59,712 nt of DNA, taken from NCBI GenBank assembly GCA_028042835.1, contig JAOFOL010000009.1, positions 1-59,712 of the forward strand, in the 5' to 3' direction. Shown piece by piece: positions 1 through 8,693 of this stretch. A model generated the notes under the pieces. The model saw nothing but the letters and a program-made list of their open reading frames with translations, did not search any database and was not told where the DNA came from. Position 1 is the first letter of the stretch; each line of letters starts with the position of its first letter. This DNA is from Opitutales bacterium (lineage in GTDB: Bacteria; Verrucomicrobiota; Verrucomicrobiia; Opitutales; Seribacteraceae). A program made the translations under genes and the position numbers.

Positions 1-206
1 GATTCGATATATGTTTTTAACTCATTGAGCCACTGGTGCCTATCCATATCGTCGAGCGGATTACCTTTATGCATCTTATCCTTATTGGATTGCGAATGGT
101 AATCATCACCCTCTACAAAACTACACTTTAATACATCAGCAAGTTTTTTCCCAATAAATGATTTTCCTGAACCAGACACTCCCATCAGGATATAAAGTGG
201 GCTCAC
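1..206 (-). CDS. gntK: Gluconokinase, N-terminal part (gene runs off the window)
   Basis: Translating the minus strand from a GTG at 206 gives an open frame to the window edge. It begins VSPLYILMGVSGSGKS, a P-loop (residues 9-16) in the GntK arrangement, followed by EGDDYH and KMHKGNPLDDMDRHQWL, which match the sugar-binding and LxDxDRxxWL motifs of GntK-type gluconokinases. The family phosphorylates D-gluconate to 6-phosphogluconate in the cytoplasm. About 68 codons of a usual 160-175 are present; the C-terminus lies beyond base 1. The start could also be the ATG at 185, but family members normally have a few residues before the P-loop. It lies 20 bases downstream of the glyoxalase gene on the same strand and may be co-transcribed with it. 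Confidence 0.85.
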   Translation of the reverse strand, partial: MSPLYILMGVSGSGKSFIGKKLADVLKCSFVEGDDYHSQSNKDKMHKGNPLDDMDRHQWLNELKTYIE

Positions 207-226
207 TTGAACTAAGAGGTTACCCT

Positions 227-613
227 CTACTTTGGCTTTTGTATGACCTCAACTTCATATCCTTCCGGAGCATCCACAAAAGCAAAAGTTGATCCTGATG
301 AACTTTCCGTAGGCCCATCACTGAATTTATAGCCAACACTTTTAATGTGTTGAGCAAAATTATTCATGTCTTCGACTTCAAATGCAAGATGCATCAGATC
401 CTCCTGTACCTCAACGGCACCAGAACCAGGAAAGTAGGTAAGTTCAATTTCTTCCTCACTATTCGGAACTGCTAAGAATACTAACTGAGACCCTCTTGGA
501 GACTGATGCCTGCGGGATACTTCCAAACCAAAAACCTTTTGATAAAAATCAACGGTTTCCTCAAGGTTACTTACCCGCATACGGGTGTGTAAAAACTTTG
601 TTACAATGCTCAC
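227..613 (-). CDS. gloA: Lactoylglutathione lyase (glyoxalase I), VOC family
   Basis: This 128-residue protein has two beta-alpha-beta-beta-beta modules of the vicinal oxygen chelate fold. The four metal ligands of GloA-type glyoxalase I can be aligned: H9, E57 (in EIELTYF), H75 (in LMHLAFEV) and E122 (in GYEVEVI). The family isomerises the hemithioacetal of methylglyoxal and glutathione (or another thiol) to the S-lactoyl thioester in the cytoplasm. The length is slightly below the 135 residues of the E. coli enzyme. The start is a GTG with an A/T-rich leader and no ribosome-binding site. It follows the second exbD gene by 24 bases, so it may be read from the exb operon. A different VOC substrate cannot be excluded, but the complete ligand set argues for glyoxalase. 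Confidence 0.8.
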   Translation of the reverse strand: MSIVTKFLHTRMRVSNLEETVDFYQKVFGLEVSRRHQSPRGSQLVFLAVPNSEEEIELTYFPGSGAVEVQEDLMHLAFEVEDMNNFAQHIKSVGYKFSDGPTESSSGSTFAFVDAPEGYEVEVIQKPK

Positions 614-637
614 AAAAAAGAAATAAATTTGTCCGTA

Positions 638-1099
638 TCAGGGGATCATCAGAGAAACTTTTTCTATATCTGCAGCACTACATGCATTCAATATACTAAC
701 AAAAGTTTGATGATCAGAAAGTCCATCGGTTTCTATTTCGACTTTTAATTCTGCTTCTTCCTTACTTCTTTGACCAGTTTGAATAAGAGTGTCGCGTAGT
801 TTTCTCGTGTTGGTTAAATTAGTAATTAATTGAGTAAGTTCGAAAGGGTCGTTAACCGGGATGGGTGAACCATTAAGGGTAATCGTACCGTCTGACAAAG
901 AATTTATCTTGGCACTGTCCATGGGGGTAACTCCATCACTGCTCTGAGGTTTTCCCGGTAATTGAAAGGATAACTGAGACTCAGGTTGCACCAACATAGT
1001 TGTTACCATGAAATAAATGAGGAGGAGAAATGTCACATCAATCATAGGGGTGAGGTCGACTTCATCGACATCAGCTAAGATTTTTCTAAATGCATCCAT
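638..1099 (-). CDS. exbD: ExbD/TolR-family biopolymer transport protein (second copy)
   Basis: This 153-residue protein has the ExbD layout: a short cytoplasmic N-terminus, one membrane helix at about residues 19-36, and a periplasmic domain. The conserved DLTPMID motif ends in D21, the membrane aspartate that carries protons in ExbD/TolR. With ExbB it should form a proton-driven motor that energises an envelope partner. It is 10 bases downstream of another exbD that also keeps the aspartate, so both could be active or could form a mixed dimer. Its periplasmic part has a long Ser/Thr-rich loop with little similarity to the other copy. No TonB or TolA gene is visible nearby, so the force-transducing partner is unknown. 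Confidence 0.9.
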   Translation of the reverse strand: MDAFRKILADVDEVDLTPMIDVTFLLLIYFMVTTMLVQPESQLSFQLPGKPQSSDGVTPMDSAKINSLSDGTITLNGSPIPVNDPFELTQLITNLTNTRKLRDTLIQTGQRSKEEAELKVEIETDGLSDHQTFVSILNACSAADIEKVSLMIP

Positions 1100-1109
1100 A
1101 AAGATTTTT

Positions 1110-1526
1110 TTATTCAGGCCTCTCTAAAGCATTAATAATGACTTTTGATTTTTGACTAGCTCCACCAATCGCTCGGTAAACATCAAACATTACAGATTGA
1201 GGAACAGAACCGTCTGCACGGACTGTGGTCGGTTTGGCGGGATCGCGTAAAATAACTTTGGGAATACTCGAGAAATCGATGGGGCGCTCACCATCGTATG
1301 GGACCTGCCCAAGTTCCGGTGAGTCTTTAACGGAAAACATGTTACTAGGTTCTGGCGTTTCGACGAGTTTAGCATTCTTAGCCACAGGCATATCTTCCAA
1401 TTTCATGTAACGCTCAGAAATCTTATTTGCTACGACCATGAAGAAAACAATCAACAAAAACACCACATCAATCATTGGGGTCAGATCTGGACTGTCGTTC
1501 GTCTGTGGTGGTTCGTACCCTTTCAT
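1110..1526 (-). CDS. exbD: ExbD/TolR-family biopolymer transport protein (first copy)
   Basis: This protein has 138 residues: a cytoplasmic N-terminus, a membrane helix at about residues 19-35 (VVFLLIVFFMVV), and a periplasmic domain ending in an ExbD-like VIINALERPE stretch. The proton-path aspartate is D20 in DLTPMID. It lies 51 bases downstream of exbB and directly before a second exbD, an ExbB-ExbD-ExbD order common outside the Proteobacteria. The periplasmic domain contains a proline-rich insertion at about residues 50-95 between the helix and the conserved C-terminal fold. The ATG has an AT-only leader without a ribosome-binding site. Family assignment is secure; the partner it drives is not known. 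Confidence 0.9.
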   Translation of the reverse strand: MKGYEPPQTNDSPDLTPMIDVVFLLIVFFMVVANKISERYMKLEDMPVAKNAKLVETPEPSNMFSVKDSPELGQVPYDGERPIDFSSIPKVILRDPAKPTTVRADGSVPQSVMFDVYRAIGGASQKSKVIINALERPE

Positions 1527-1577
1527 GATTTACGAATAAATAATTTAAATACCGATTAAAGAATTACTAAAACTGGC

Positions 1578-2399
1578 TTAAGCAACCGGAGGTGCTTCTG
1601 GTGCCTCTTTTTGTTCCTCTTCGTAGTACTCGCCTGCTTCTTCCTCTTCGCCACCTTCTGCGTCAAAACCTCCGCGGGCAGCTCTTACCAAAGTGAAAAC
1701 AAGATCACCTGCTGTTTGATTTACTGCTGCTGCAATATTACCAAATTTAGTTTTGAACAGGAAATATGAAATCAAAGTAGGGATAGCAACAACCAGTCCC
1801 GCAGCAGTTGTCCATAGTGCGCTACCAATATTTCCAGCCATTTGCTGACTTGAATCTCCACCCATGCCAGCCTCAGCAAGTACATTAAATGCACCAATCA
1901 TCCCACTCACTGTACCAAGCAATCCAATCATAGGTGCAATCGAGCCGATTGTGTTTAACATGTTAATCCAAGTAAAAGGTTTAGCTAATTCAAGAGCGGA
2001 TGCCTCTTCCAAACCTTTTTCAATTGATTCGATATCAAGTTCATCATCCTGAATTCTTTCAAGACCTGCTTTAATTACTCCAGTAACAGGTAATTTGTAC
2101 TGGTCACATAATGCTTTTGCTCCTTCAATATTTAAACCCTGAAGCTCTTGCATGATGGGCTGAACGACATCGTCTTTAATAAAGGCCTTTTTGCGAATAG
2201 CTATACTGTTGTAAATGATCAGCGTAAACCCGCCGATTACCATAATAGCGAAAGGGGCTATGAAAATTCCTAGAGAATCAACGAGTTGATCTCCAAAGCT
2301 TTTAGTTTGCGCCTGAGCCACGGTGACCAGGAGGTCGGGGCAAAGCATGGCGAAGAAGATTGAAAGAAAGAAAAAGGTTCGTTTGTTTCCAAGTTTCAT
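1578..2399 (-). CDS. exbB: MotA/TolQ/ExbB proton channel family protein
   Basis: This 273-residue protein begins with a hydrophobic segment ending in VAQAQ that looks like a cleavable signal peptide. Three membrane helices follow at about residues 44-68, 146-172 and 191-216. The second and third carry the family signatures (IGSIAPMIGLLGTVSGMI and ALWTTAAGLVVAIP). The region between helices 1 and 2 is the cytoplasmic domain. The C-terminus is a strongly acidic tail (residues 247-268, mostly Glu), which is not part of classical ExbB. It should form the pentameric stator channel for the two ExbD proteins encoded just downstream. Upstream are three secreted TPR-like proteins in the same direction, which are the most likely partners of the motor. 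Confidence 0.92.
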   Translation of the reverse strand: MKLGNKRTFFFLSIFFAMLCPDLLVTVAQAQTKSFGDQLVDSLGIFIAPFAIMVIGGFTLIIYNSIAIRKKAFIKDDVVQPIMQELQGLNIEGAKALCDQYKLPVTGVIKAGLERIQDDELDIESIEKGLEEASALELAKPFTWINMLNTIGSIAPMIGLLGTVSGMIGAFNVLAEAGMGGDSSQQMAGNIGSALWTTAAGLVVAIPTLISYFLFKTKFGNIAAAVNQTAGDLVFTLVRAARGGFDAEGGEEEEAGEYYEEEQKEAPEAPPVA

Positions 2400-2468
2400 A
2401 GATGATTTATTAGTAGTAAGTAGAAAGTCTTAAATTTTATTTCAGGTCAATAGCAGGATTTGAAATCT

Positions 2469-3701
2469 TTAAGCAGGAGGAGGTAATTGTGCCAGTCGTT
2501 CAGAACTTTGCTTTTCCCATTTAGTAGATTTATAAAATATTATAACCTGCTTATACACGTTGCGTGCAGCATCATTGAGTTTCAAATTTTCATATGCCTC
2601 GGCAGCCATAATTAAGGACTCAGGTAACCATGCCAAACCGACGCGAGCAGTTACAATACCTTCAGTGACCTCCAATACCGACTGCCGGTAATACTCTTCC
2701 GATTCCCTCTCTTTTCCAAGTGCTTCATATTGCCTGGCGTACTGAACTCTAATGAGAGAGCGGATAAGTTTATATAAAGAATATTCATTTGTTTGGCGAG
2801 CAGGTGGTGCCTCATCGATTTTTTTCATCGATTGCAAGGCTGTGTTAAACATCTTACCAGCTGCTGCTTTGTACTTTGGATCTCTTGCTGCATATTTGTT
2901 ATAAGTTTCATAAAGCTTAATGTAACAATAGATTGGCCAAAGTTTTAGAGACATTTTGTAAGGACTATCAGCTGATTTAGAAACAATCGGACCTAGGCGA
3001 CTATATTCGGTAATGGCCTCACTGTATAAACCCTGCTCTTTTAAAGAATTTGCCAATCTTAAATATGAAGCATGATCTCCACTGTCGTCACGGATCTGAA
3101 CTCTTTGAAGTAAAGCTCTGGCTGTTTTTGCTGACTTAGGGTTTTGGGCGATTAATTTACCAGCAAGATCAAGAGAGGCTTCGGAAAATTCTCTATATCC
3201 AAAATCATCGAGCTTAGCTAAATTTAAACGAGCAAGTATGTAAAATGCTTCATTGAACTGCTCCATATCCAAAAGTGCCCGAACATAATTTAAGCAATCA
3301 TCATGTATCGGAAAGTATTCAAATGGAATTTCAAGATATCTTAATAATTTATAAATAATGGGACGTACACTTGTAAGGTACCTTGTATCGTACTGCTCAT
3401 TAGCAAGATTATTCATGGCAAGCCTTTGAGCAGTGGGCCATTGGAAAGCAAAACCTTTAATGTTCTGCCTTTTAAGGCCTCGTAATTCTAGCTGAACTTT
3501 GGCTGTTCCCTGTTTGGCAAAAATAATCCCTTTGGTTGGATCTACTCCAAGTAGTCCCATGGGTTGCGCTTTTAATCCATAAAATACTTTGACCGGGAGC
3601 TCCCCGGCATGAATCGTAAAGTAATCCTGATTTTTCTGTGCATCAACAAGACCGCAAAAAAAGAGCGAAAATAAAAGAGTGGAAAGTATTCTTAGTTTCA
3701 T
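2469..3701 (-). CDS. Secreted TPR-like repeat protein of the exb operon
   Basis: I place the start at the ATG at 3701, which overlaps the upstream stop codon as ATGA and gives a good signal peptide (MKLRILSTLLFSLFFCGLVDAQ). An ATG at 3722 is also in frame but adds charged residues. The mature protein of about 390 residues is mostly helical, with paired-helix segments such as AFYILARLNLAKL, ARALLQRVQI and ARNVYKQVIIFYKS typical of TPR/SEL-type repeats. The first 100 residues look beta-rich and unlike a TPR. There are no catalytic motifs. It is the third gene of the operon, 69 bases before exbB. I infer a periplasmic scaffold working with the Exb motor; the exact function is unknown. Confidence 0.7.
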   Translation of the reverse strand: MKLRILSTLLFSLFFCGLVDAQKNQDYFTIHAGELPVKVFYGLKAQPMGLLGVDPTKGIIFAKQGTAKVQLELRGLKRQNIKGFAFQWPTAQRLAMNNLANEQYDTRYLTSVRPIIYKLLRYLEIPFEYFPIHDDCLNYVRALLDMEQFNEAFYILARLNLAKLDDFGYREFSEASLDLAGKLIAQNPKSAKTARALLQRVQIRDDSGDHASYLRLANSLKEQGLYSEAITEYSRLGPIVSKSADSPYKMSLKLWPIYCYIKLYETYNKYAARDPKYKAAAGKMFNTALQSMKKIDEAPPARQTNEYSLYKLIRSLIRVQYARQYEALGKERESEEYYRQSVLEVTEGIVTARVGLAWLPESLIMAAEAYENLKLNDAARNVYKQVIIFYKSTKWEKQSSERLAQLPPPA

Positions 3702-5869
3702 TCTAGGTAATTTCTCTGCCAATCAGCATATTGTTTCTCGATGCCCGACACTTGGTCAACCAAGCCGGCCTGCTCATAACTTCTGATCGCCTGTTCAAAA
3801 GATTTAGGAACCCATTTTTGTGAAGATGGAAAACTAAGTGTGGTTTCAAGATAATAATAGCCAGCCGCGCCCCAATCCTTCATTTCCTTTCTGCATTCTC
3901 CCATCATAAATGAAGATTCTGCTTTTACTTCGATACTAGCCCCATCGCCATTCCTTACTTCTTGAAATGCAGATTCTGCTTTTTTGAAAAGTTCCTCTTT
4001 CTTAGTATTTTTAGCTGCCTGATAAAAAGAATTTCCCATTCTCATGCGAGCATCGTTCGCCATCTCATGCCATGAAGAATTATTGATAGCCGTCTCAAAG
4101 TAAAACGCGGCTGCCTGATAATCCTTGTTTTTCTCTTTTGCCTGACCGAGCAAGTAATTTGCATCGAAAAGGAAGCCTCCACCAGAGTCTCCATAAGTCT
4201 CAACAAGTCGTTCCATCGCAGCAACTGCATCTTCGAGAGAATTTTGAGCGATCATTTTTTGAGCCATCCAAACCAAAACTCCAGGGCTGGCCGCAGGAAA
4301 ATCACTTCTTTGTGGGTTGTAACTTCCGGCAAGTGCGGTGGCTCCGATTTCATCTAAAATATACCTCATGCGAAGTTCCAATGGTTTTTTGTTTCCAGAT
4401 GTAGCACCCTGAAATAACTTACTGAATACCTCCTTAGGAGATATCTCACTTGGGAAATTATCTTTGTATTCTTCGTATCTCTCTAAATAACCCTTAAATT
4501 TAGCTTTATGAGAATCGCTCGTAAAAACTGCGGTTCTTGATTTGACTAACTCAGTCATAACTTCGTTATCAATACCCGGAAATTCAGTATTTAAAAACGG
4601 AAGAAGTTTTTTCCTGTCACGCAGGATTTCTTCCAATGTGCCTTCATGGCTTTGTTCGGTACCATTTCGATTAATATAACTAAACGAAACCATACTGGTT
4701 GGAGAACGTAATAGCTTGAGAAGCCTTAAGGTATTTCCGTACAATACATCGTATTCCTGATATTTTTTAGCATACTTTGAAAGAAGGTTATCAACTCCTG
4801 AATTCTGAGGATCATTACCAAACTTCTCGATATTGTCGTAGTACATTTTCAGCATTTCTGATGGCCTGCCAAGTTTTTCACATGCAAACCCAACTTTTTC
4901 AGTCGCCTCAGATACCCTAGCACCTTCCTGATTGGAATAACTTGCCTGGTAGTCCCTGTATAGTATTTCCACATTGGAATAGGTCTCGAATGTGGCTAAT
5001 TCAAAAAGCTCCTCGAAATCCAACCCGCCATCCTTATCCAAATCAAAATGATCAAAGGGTTTTGTGGTGTTTAAATCTGCACCTGCAAATTCTTGCTTTT
5101 GAAGAATCTCGTCTTTGTTTTTATCAAAGGTGTAGTAAAAATTAACAATGCCTTCTGGGTTTTCAGCAACTCTTTCAAGCAAGCCACCTTCGTTGAAAGT
5201 AGCATCAGAAATGAGTCCTATATCCTGGGAGCTTTTACGGACCAATGAGTAGTTCTTGCGTGCATTTGTTATTTGTTCAAAGTTGGGTTGATCATCAGGA
5301 TTTACCTCACTGATCGATAAATCTCCCAGGCTAAGATATACTTCTGCTACGAGATTATCATTTGGATAATCCATCACAAATTGTTCAAACAGTCGCATAG
5401 CATTTTTATTATCCTTTGAACCTTGAAAAGCGACGGCCAAACGGAAGGTCGCATCTTTGGCATAATCTTCGTCTGGATAAAACCTGGCTCTTGCTCCGTT
5501 TTGCCACTTTTCATTAATCGAATCTTTTCCAAGTGAGACTACTTTTCCTCCTCCTGTTTTATCAGTTATCTTCCAACTTGCCCCGTCAAACCACATCGAA
5601 AAACCTTCTTGATTCTCATACACGGGTTTACCGTTCTTTTCTTCTCCTGTAGGTAAATAAACGCCATTAGGGTTGGGAATGATTTTCTTTTCCTTTTTCT
5701 CTACAACGAGTTCCTCTTTTACAATTGGCCCTGGGTCATCTGAGGTTGTTGTGGTCTCAGAAGTTGTTTTTTCGCTTGAATCTTCGGTTTGCCCATCGCC
5801 CCCACAAGAAGAAACAGACAAGCATCCTGTAATAAGGAGTGGTAGAATAAGGAGTCGCAAATAGTACAT
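3698..5869 (-). CDS. TPR-repeat lipoprotein with an EF-hand pair
   Basis: This 723-residue protein starts with a lipoprotein signal (lipobox ITGC, Cys16), followed by a Ser/Thr/Glu/Lys-rich linker. Residues 135-185 contain a TPR/YbgF-like unit (AMRLFEQFVMDYPNDNLVAEVYLSLG, split here into its two helices at FVMDYP). Two EF-hand calcium loops follow: residues 249-260 (position 6 is Glu instead of Gly) and 276-287 (DLDKDGGLDFEE, canonical). The C-terminal third (about 530-715) has further TPR units with YLLGQAKE, AFYFETAI and FMMGECRKEM. It overlaps the next gene by ATGA and starts 5 bases after the previous stop, so it is translationally coupled. I infer an outer-membrane or periplasmic scaffold whose shape may depend on calcium. 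Confidence 0.78.
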   Translation of the reverse strand: MYYLRLLILPLLITGCLSVSSCGGDGQTEDSSEKTTSETTTTSDDPGPIVKEELVVEKKEKKIIPNPNGVYLPTGEEKNGKPVYENQEGFSMWFDGASWKITDKTGGGKVVSLGKDSINEKWQNGARARFYPDEDYAKDATFRLAVAFQGSKDNKNAMRLFEQFVMDYPNDNLVAEVYLSLGDLSISEVNPDDQPNFEQITNARKNYSLVRKSSQDIGLISDATFNEGGLLERVAENPEGIVNFYYTFDKNKDEILQKQEFAGADLNTTKPFDHFDLDKDGGLDFEELFELATFETYSNVEILYRDYQASYSNQEGARVSEATEKVGFACEKLGRPSEMLKMYYDNIEKFGNDPQNSGVDNLLSKYAKKYQEYDVLYGNTLRLLKLLRSPTSMVSFSYINRNGTEQSHEGTLEEILRDRKKLLPFLNTEFPGIDNEVMTELVKSRTAVFTSDSHKAKFKGYLERYEEYKDNFPSEISPKEVFSKLFQGATSGNKKPLELRMRYILDEIGATALAGSYNPQRSDFPAASPGVLVWMAQKMIAQNSLEDAVAAMERLVETYGDSGGGFLFDANYLLGQAKEKNKDYQAAAFYFETAINNSSWHEMANDARMRMGNSFYQAAKNTKKEELFKKAESAFQEVRNGDGASIEVKAESSFMMGECRKEMKDWGAAGYYYLETTLSFPSSQKWVPKSFEQAIRSYEQAGLVDQVSGIEKQYADWQRNYLE

Positions 5870-5874
5870 GATAA

Positions 5875-7629
5875 TTATTCTCCTGCCTCGCCTGCATCAT
5901 CGTAGGTGGAGAGCCCACCATCATCCAATGGCAATCCTTCTACATTAACTCCCACCACTGCAGAAAGCATAGGCTTCGCTTCTTCAAAACGACCCGTTGC
6001 CAAAAGTGCAAGTCCACTCATGTAATGAGCTGTAGCCATCCCGGGGCTATTTCTAAAATCTGGGCGATTTACAAAACCTTTTGAGGGATTCATTTCTCCA
6101 TTTTCGTAACCTGCGAATTTTTCTAACAGTTCTTCATATTTACGATTCCTGAAATAAACTGCCCCCATCATATTAACAAAATCTTTAGCATATTTATGAT
6201 CAGGCATAACGGTCAGAAAATCGTCACATAACAGGAAAAATCTTTGGTAGTATTGGGCAGACTGTTCTTTGGCTTTTTTTGCACGGTCTTTATCAACTGT
6301 TGACATCGCTGATCGTAGACTAAGCGCTAATTCCCAGGTGGTGTCTGCCTGCAGCCGATAGGCATTACACATAATAAAGGTCACATCAGCCCGGAATTTT
6401 TTCCATTCTTTATTCTTCAGGTATAACTCGCCTAATTCGATTGATTTTTCTCTAAACTTTACGGTATTAGCGGAAGCAAAAGCTGCATACAGAAAATTTT
6501 CGACCATTTCATGCTCAGGAAAATCATTGTAAAGCCAATAGAATCCCCAAAATGACTCCCAGTCTCTTTTAGTCGCCTGAAAATTGTCGGACTTACGCCA
6601 CCTTAATATTGTAGTGAAAGATGGAGTATCCGATGCCTGCTTGAGATGCCCTCTTGCACTGGTAGCTTTCATGGCCAGCTCATTCATTTTCTCCTTAAGA
6701 ATTTCAAGCCTACGCCCCGGCATGCCTTGCCCTCTAATTTTAATAAATTGCTCAAGCCGGTTCAACTCAGTCTCCAACCTTTTCAATCGCTCTGTATAAT
6801 ACGCCACAATTTCCTCAGTGGTCATAGTAAGCGAATAAAAGAGGGAAGCTTCGACATGCCTCTCCTCCCCTTTAAGTTGTTGAGCGCCCTGCATAAGGTT
6901 AACATTCAATCTCAAGTCATAGCGAGCAGGTGTGTCACCGGATAGGCGCGGAAGTAATGGAAAAACTTCATTAATTCGCTTTGTTTGCACGAACATTTCC
7001 GTAAGGCAGGACACCGCATAGGCAGCACGGTCTTCATCTTTTGCACTATCAGCAAACTTAAGTAATTCCTTGAAAGCGGATTCCCCTTTTTCCCAATCTT
7101 GTTCAATATGGTAACATTGAGCTTTGCCATAGTACAAATCAAGCAGTTCGCTGCGCTTGAGAATTTGCTTACGATACGGTTGCTGTGGATCCAATAGAGT
7201 CTCAATGACCCGTGCGGCTTCTTTCCAATCCTGCAATGAGCGTAAACAGTCGGTTCTTTTTTGCATAGCCATAACGGCTTTTGGATCCTTCGGAAATTTT
7301 TCAGCGAAAAAACCAAATGCTTTGGCACCTTTTACAATAAAATCTTTGTCTCCAGTCTTAGCGAAACTTTGCAGATAACCTACTCCCCTAACAAAACCAA
7401 ACTGCTGAAGAATTTTCTCAACAGCAGGATCTTTCTCATCTTCGAACCTGATCTCGAGTTCATCAAGAAAAGGGGATGCTCCTGCAAAGTCTCCTTTTCC
7501 AATCATACTTTGGGCAAGCTCGATGATTTGCCTCAGAGGCATATCTGCTGGGTTTTGCCCCAAAACAGCACAGGAAAAAACTGTCGATAATAGAAAGCAG
7601 ATTAGAGGCTTGTTTAAAAAACGAGTCAT
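5875..7629 (-). CDS. Large secreted TPR-repeat protein, first gene of the exb operon
   Basis: The 584-residue product has a signal peptide (MTRFLNKPLICFLLSTVFSCAVLGQ). Almost all of the rest is predicted helical with TPR-like units, for example around residues 115-150 (DCLRSLQDWKEAARVIETLL), 165-195 (AQCYHIEQDWEKGESAFKEL) and 530-565 (GLALLATGRFEEAKPMLSAV). A coiled-coil candidate lies at about 280-300 (YTERLKRLETELNRLEQFI). No enzyme motif is visible. It is the promoter-proximal gene of a six-gene run ending with exbB-exbD-exbD. In other bacteria TPR proteins next to Exb/Tol genes act as envelope scaffolds, so I infer a protein-protein interaction role. The 80-base gap to the next gene upstream should hold the operon promoter, but I could not place it with confidence. 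Confidence 0.75.
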   Translation of the reverse strand: MTRFLNKPLICFLLSTVFSCAVLGQNPADMPLRQIIELAQSMIGKGDFAGASPFLDELEIRFEDEKDPAVEKILQQFGFVRGVGYLQSFAKTGDKDFIVKGAKAFGFFAEKFPKDPKAVMAMQKRTDCLRSLQDWKEAARVIETLLDPQQPYRKQILKRSELLDLYYGKAQCYHIEQDWEKGESAFKELLKFADSAKDEDRAAYAVSCLTEMFVQTKRINEVFPLLPRLSGDTPARYDLRLNVNLMQGAQQLKGEERHVEASLFYSLTMTTEEIVAYYTERLKRLETELNRLEQFIKIRGQGMPGRRLEILKEKMNELAMKATSARGHLKQASDTPSFTTILRWRKSDNFQATKRDWESFWGFYWLYNDFPEHEMVENFLYAAFASANTVKFREKSIELGELYLKNKEWKKFRADVTFIMCNAYRLQADTTWELALSLRSAMSTVDKDRAKKAKEQSAQYYQRFFLLCDDFLTVMPDHKYAKDFVNMMGAVYFRNRKYEELLEKFAGYENGEMNPSKGFVNRPDFRNSPGMATAHYMSGLALLATGRFEEAKPMLSAVVGVNVEGLPLDDGGLSTYDDAGEAGE

Positions 7630-7709
7630 AAGGTAGGGTAAATTTTATTAAAGATACATGGGTCAATCCCGCAAGACTATTTTTGCGTTATTCAAACTGG
7701 TTAAGATTC

Positions 7710-8693
7710 TTACAATGGTGAAACACAGCATGGACATTCTAAAACCCAGTGATCAACGCCAACTTTTTTCCAAACGGATTCTGCTTGGATGCTCTCCTGG
7801 TAATTGGTTGCTGATACACGATGGCCATACGCACAACCTTCCGGGGGATTTATTGGGGAAGGAATATCGCCTGGGATAATTAATTTTTCTCTTTTCAGAG
7901 AAGGATCAGGGATAGGAATTGCTGAAAGTAAGGCCTGCGTGTAAGCATGCTTGGGGTTTGAATAAATCTCACTGGAGGGTCCCATTTCAACCATCTTACC
8001 TAAATACATAACCGCAATGATGTCAGATATGTGCTTTACCACAGCTAAGTCATGAGCAATCAGCAAATATGATAGCCCAAGATCTTGCTGCAGGGACATT
8101 AAAAGATTCAAAACTTGGCTCTGCACAGAAACATCAAGGGCAGAAACTGGTTCATCCAGCACTAAAAATTCCGGATTTAACGCAAGGGCACGGGCAATTC
8201 CAATCCTTTGCCTTTGTCCGCCTGAAAATTCAAAAGGGTACCGCCTGGCTGAGCTGGCGGGAAGACCAACTTGCTCCAGCAATCGCTCTACCCTTTTTAA
8301 CCGACTCCCTTTATCTCCGATGCGATGAATATCCATTGGTTCCTGCACCATTGCACCCACTGTCATTCTGGAATTCAAAGATTCTGCAGGGTCCTGAAAG
8401 ACCATCTGTACGGATTTTCGATACTCAGTCAAACCTTCACCCGGTACTAATAACCTACCCTTAAAAAATAACTCGCCCGCTGTCGGCTTAACCAGTTGAA
8501 CAATCGATTTAGCTAAAGTAGATTTCCCGCAACCTGACTCACCCACAAGTCCAACGGTTTGCCCCTTGCTAATGGAAAAGCTAACCCCATCCACTGCCTT
8601 ACATGCACCAATTGCTTTCTTAAAAACTCCACCCCGAACCGGAAAGTGAACCCGAAGGTTTTTAACCTGAAAAAAATCTTCTTCAGCATTCAT
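7710..8693 (-). CDS. oppF: Peptide ABC transporter ATPase, OppF/DppF type
   Basis: This is a nucleotide-binding subunit of a peptide importer. The start is the ATG at 8693, which overlaps the oppD-like stop as ATGA; a longer frame to 8714 exists but runs into the upstream gene. Counting from that ATG, the Walker A motif GESGCGKST is at 51-59, the Q-loop at 99-101 (VFQDP), the signature SGGQRQR at 157-163 and Walker B FLVLDEP at 177-183. The C-terminal extension (PEGCAYGHR...) is the oligopeptide/dipeptide transporter C-terminal region, but the usual Cys of the FeS-like CxxC pattern is only partly kept (ECPCC near the end). It closes the yej-like operon; the two ATPases replace the single fused YejF of Proteobacteria. 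Confidence 0.93.
   Translation of the reverse strand: MNAEEDFFQVKNLRVHFPVRGGVFKKAIGACKAVDGVSFSISKGQTVGLVGESGCGKSTLAKSIVQLVKPTAGELFFKGRLLVPGEGLTEYRKSVQMVFQDPAESLNSRMTVGAMVQEPMDIHRIGDKGSRLKRVERLLEQVGLPASSARRYPFEFSGGQRQRIGIARALALNPEFLVLDEPVSALDVSVQSQVLNLLMSLQQDLGLSYLLIAHDLAVVKHISDIIAVMYLGKMVEMGPSSEIYSNPKHAYTQALLSAIPIPDPSLKREKLIIPGDIPSPINPPEGCAYGHRVSATNYQESIQAESVWKKVGVDHWVLECPCCVSPL

Noticed and set aside
4401-4420. GATSG string in the TPR lipoprotein as a possible flavin site
   Set aside because: It lacks the S/T-G-A-T order and the upstream acidic residue; the match to the ApbE motif is chance.
6912-7328. Minus-strand open frame inside the first TPR gene
   Set aside because: It lies in another frame of the same strand, entirely within a longer gene with clear TPR pattern and signal peptide; the translation has no recognisable features.
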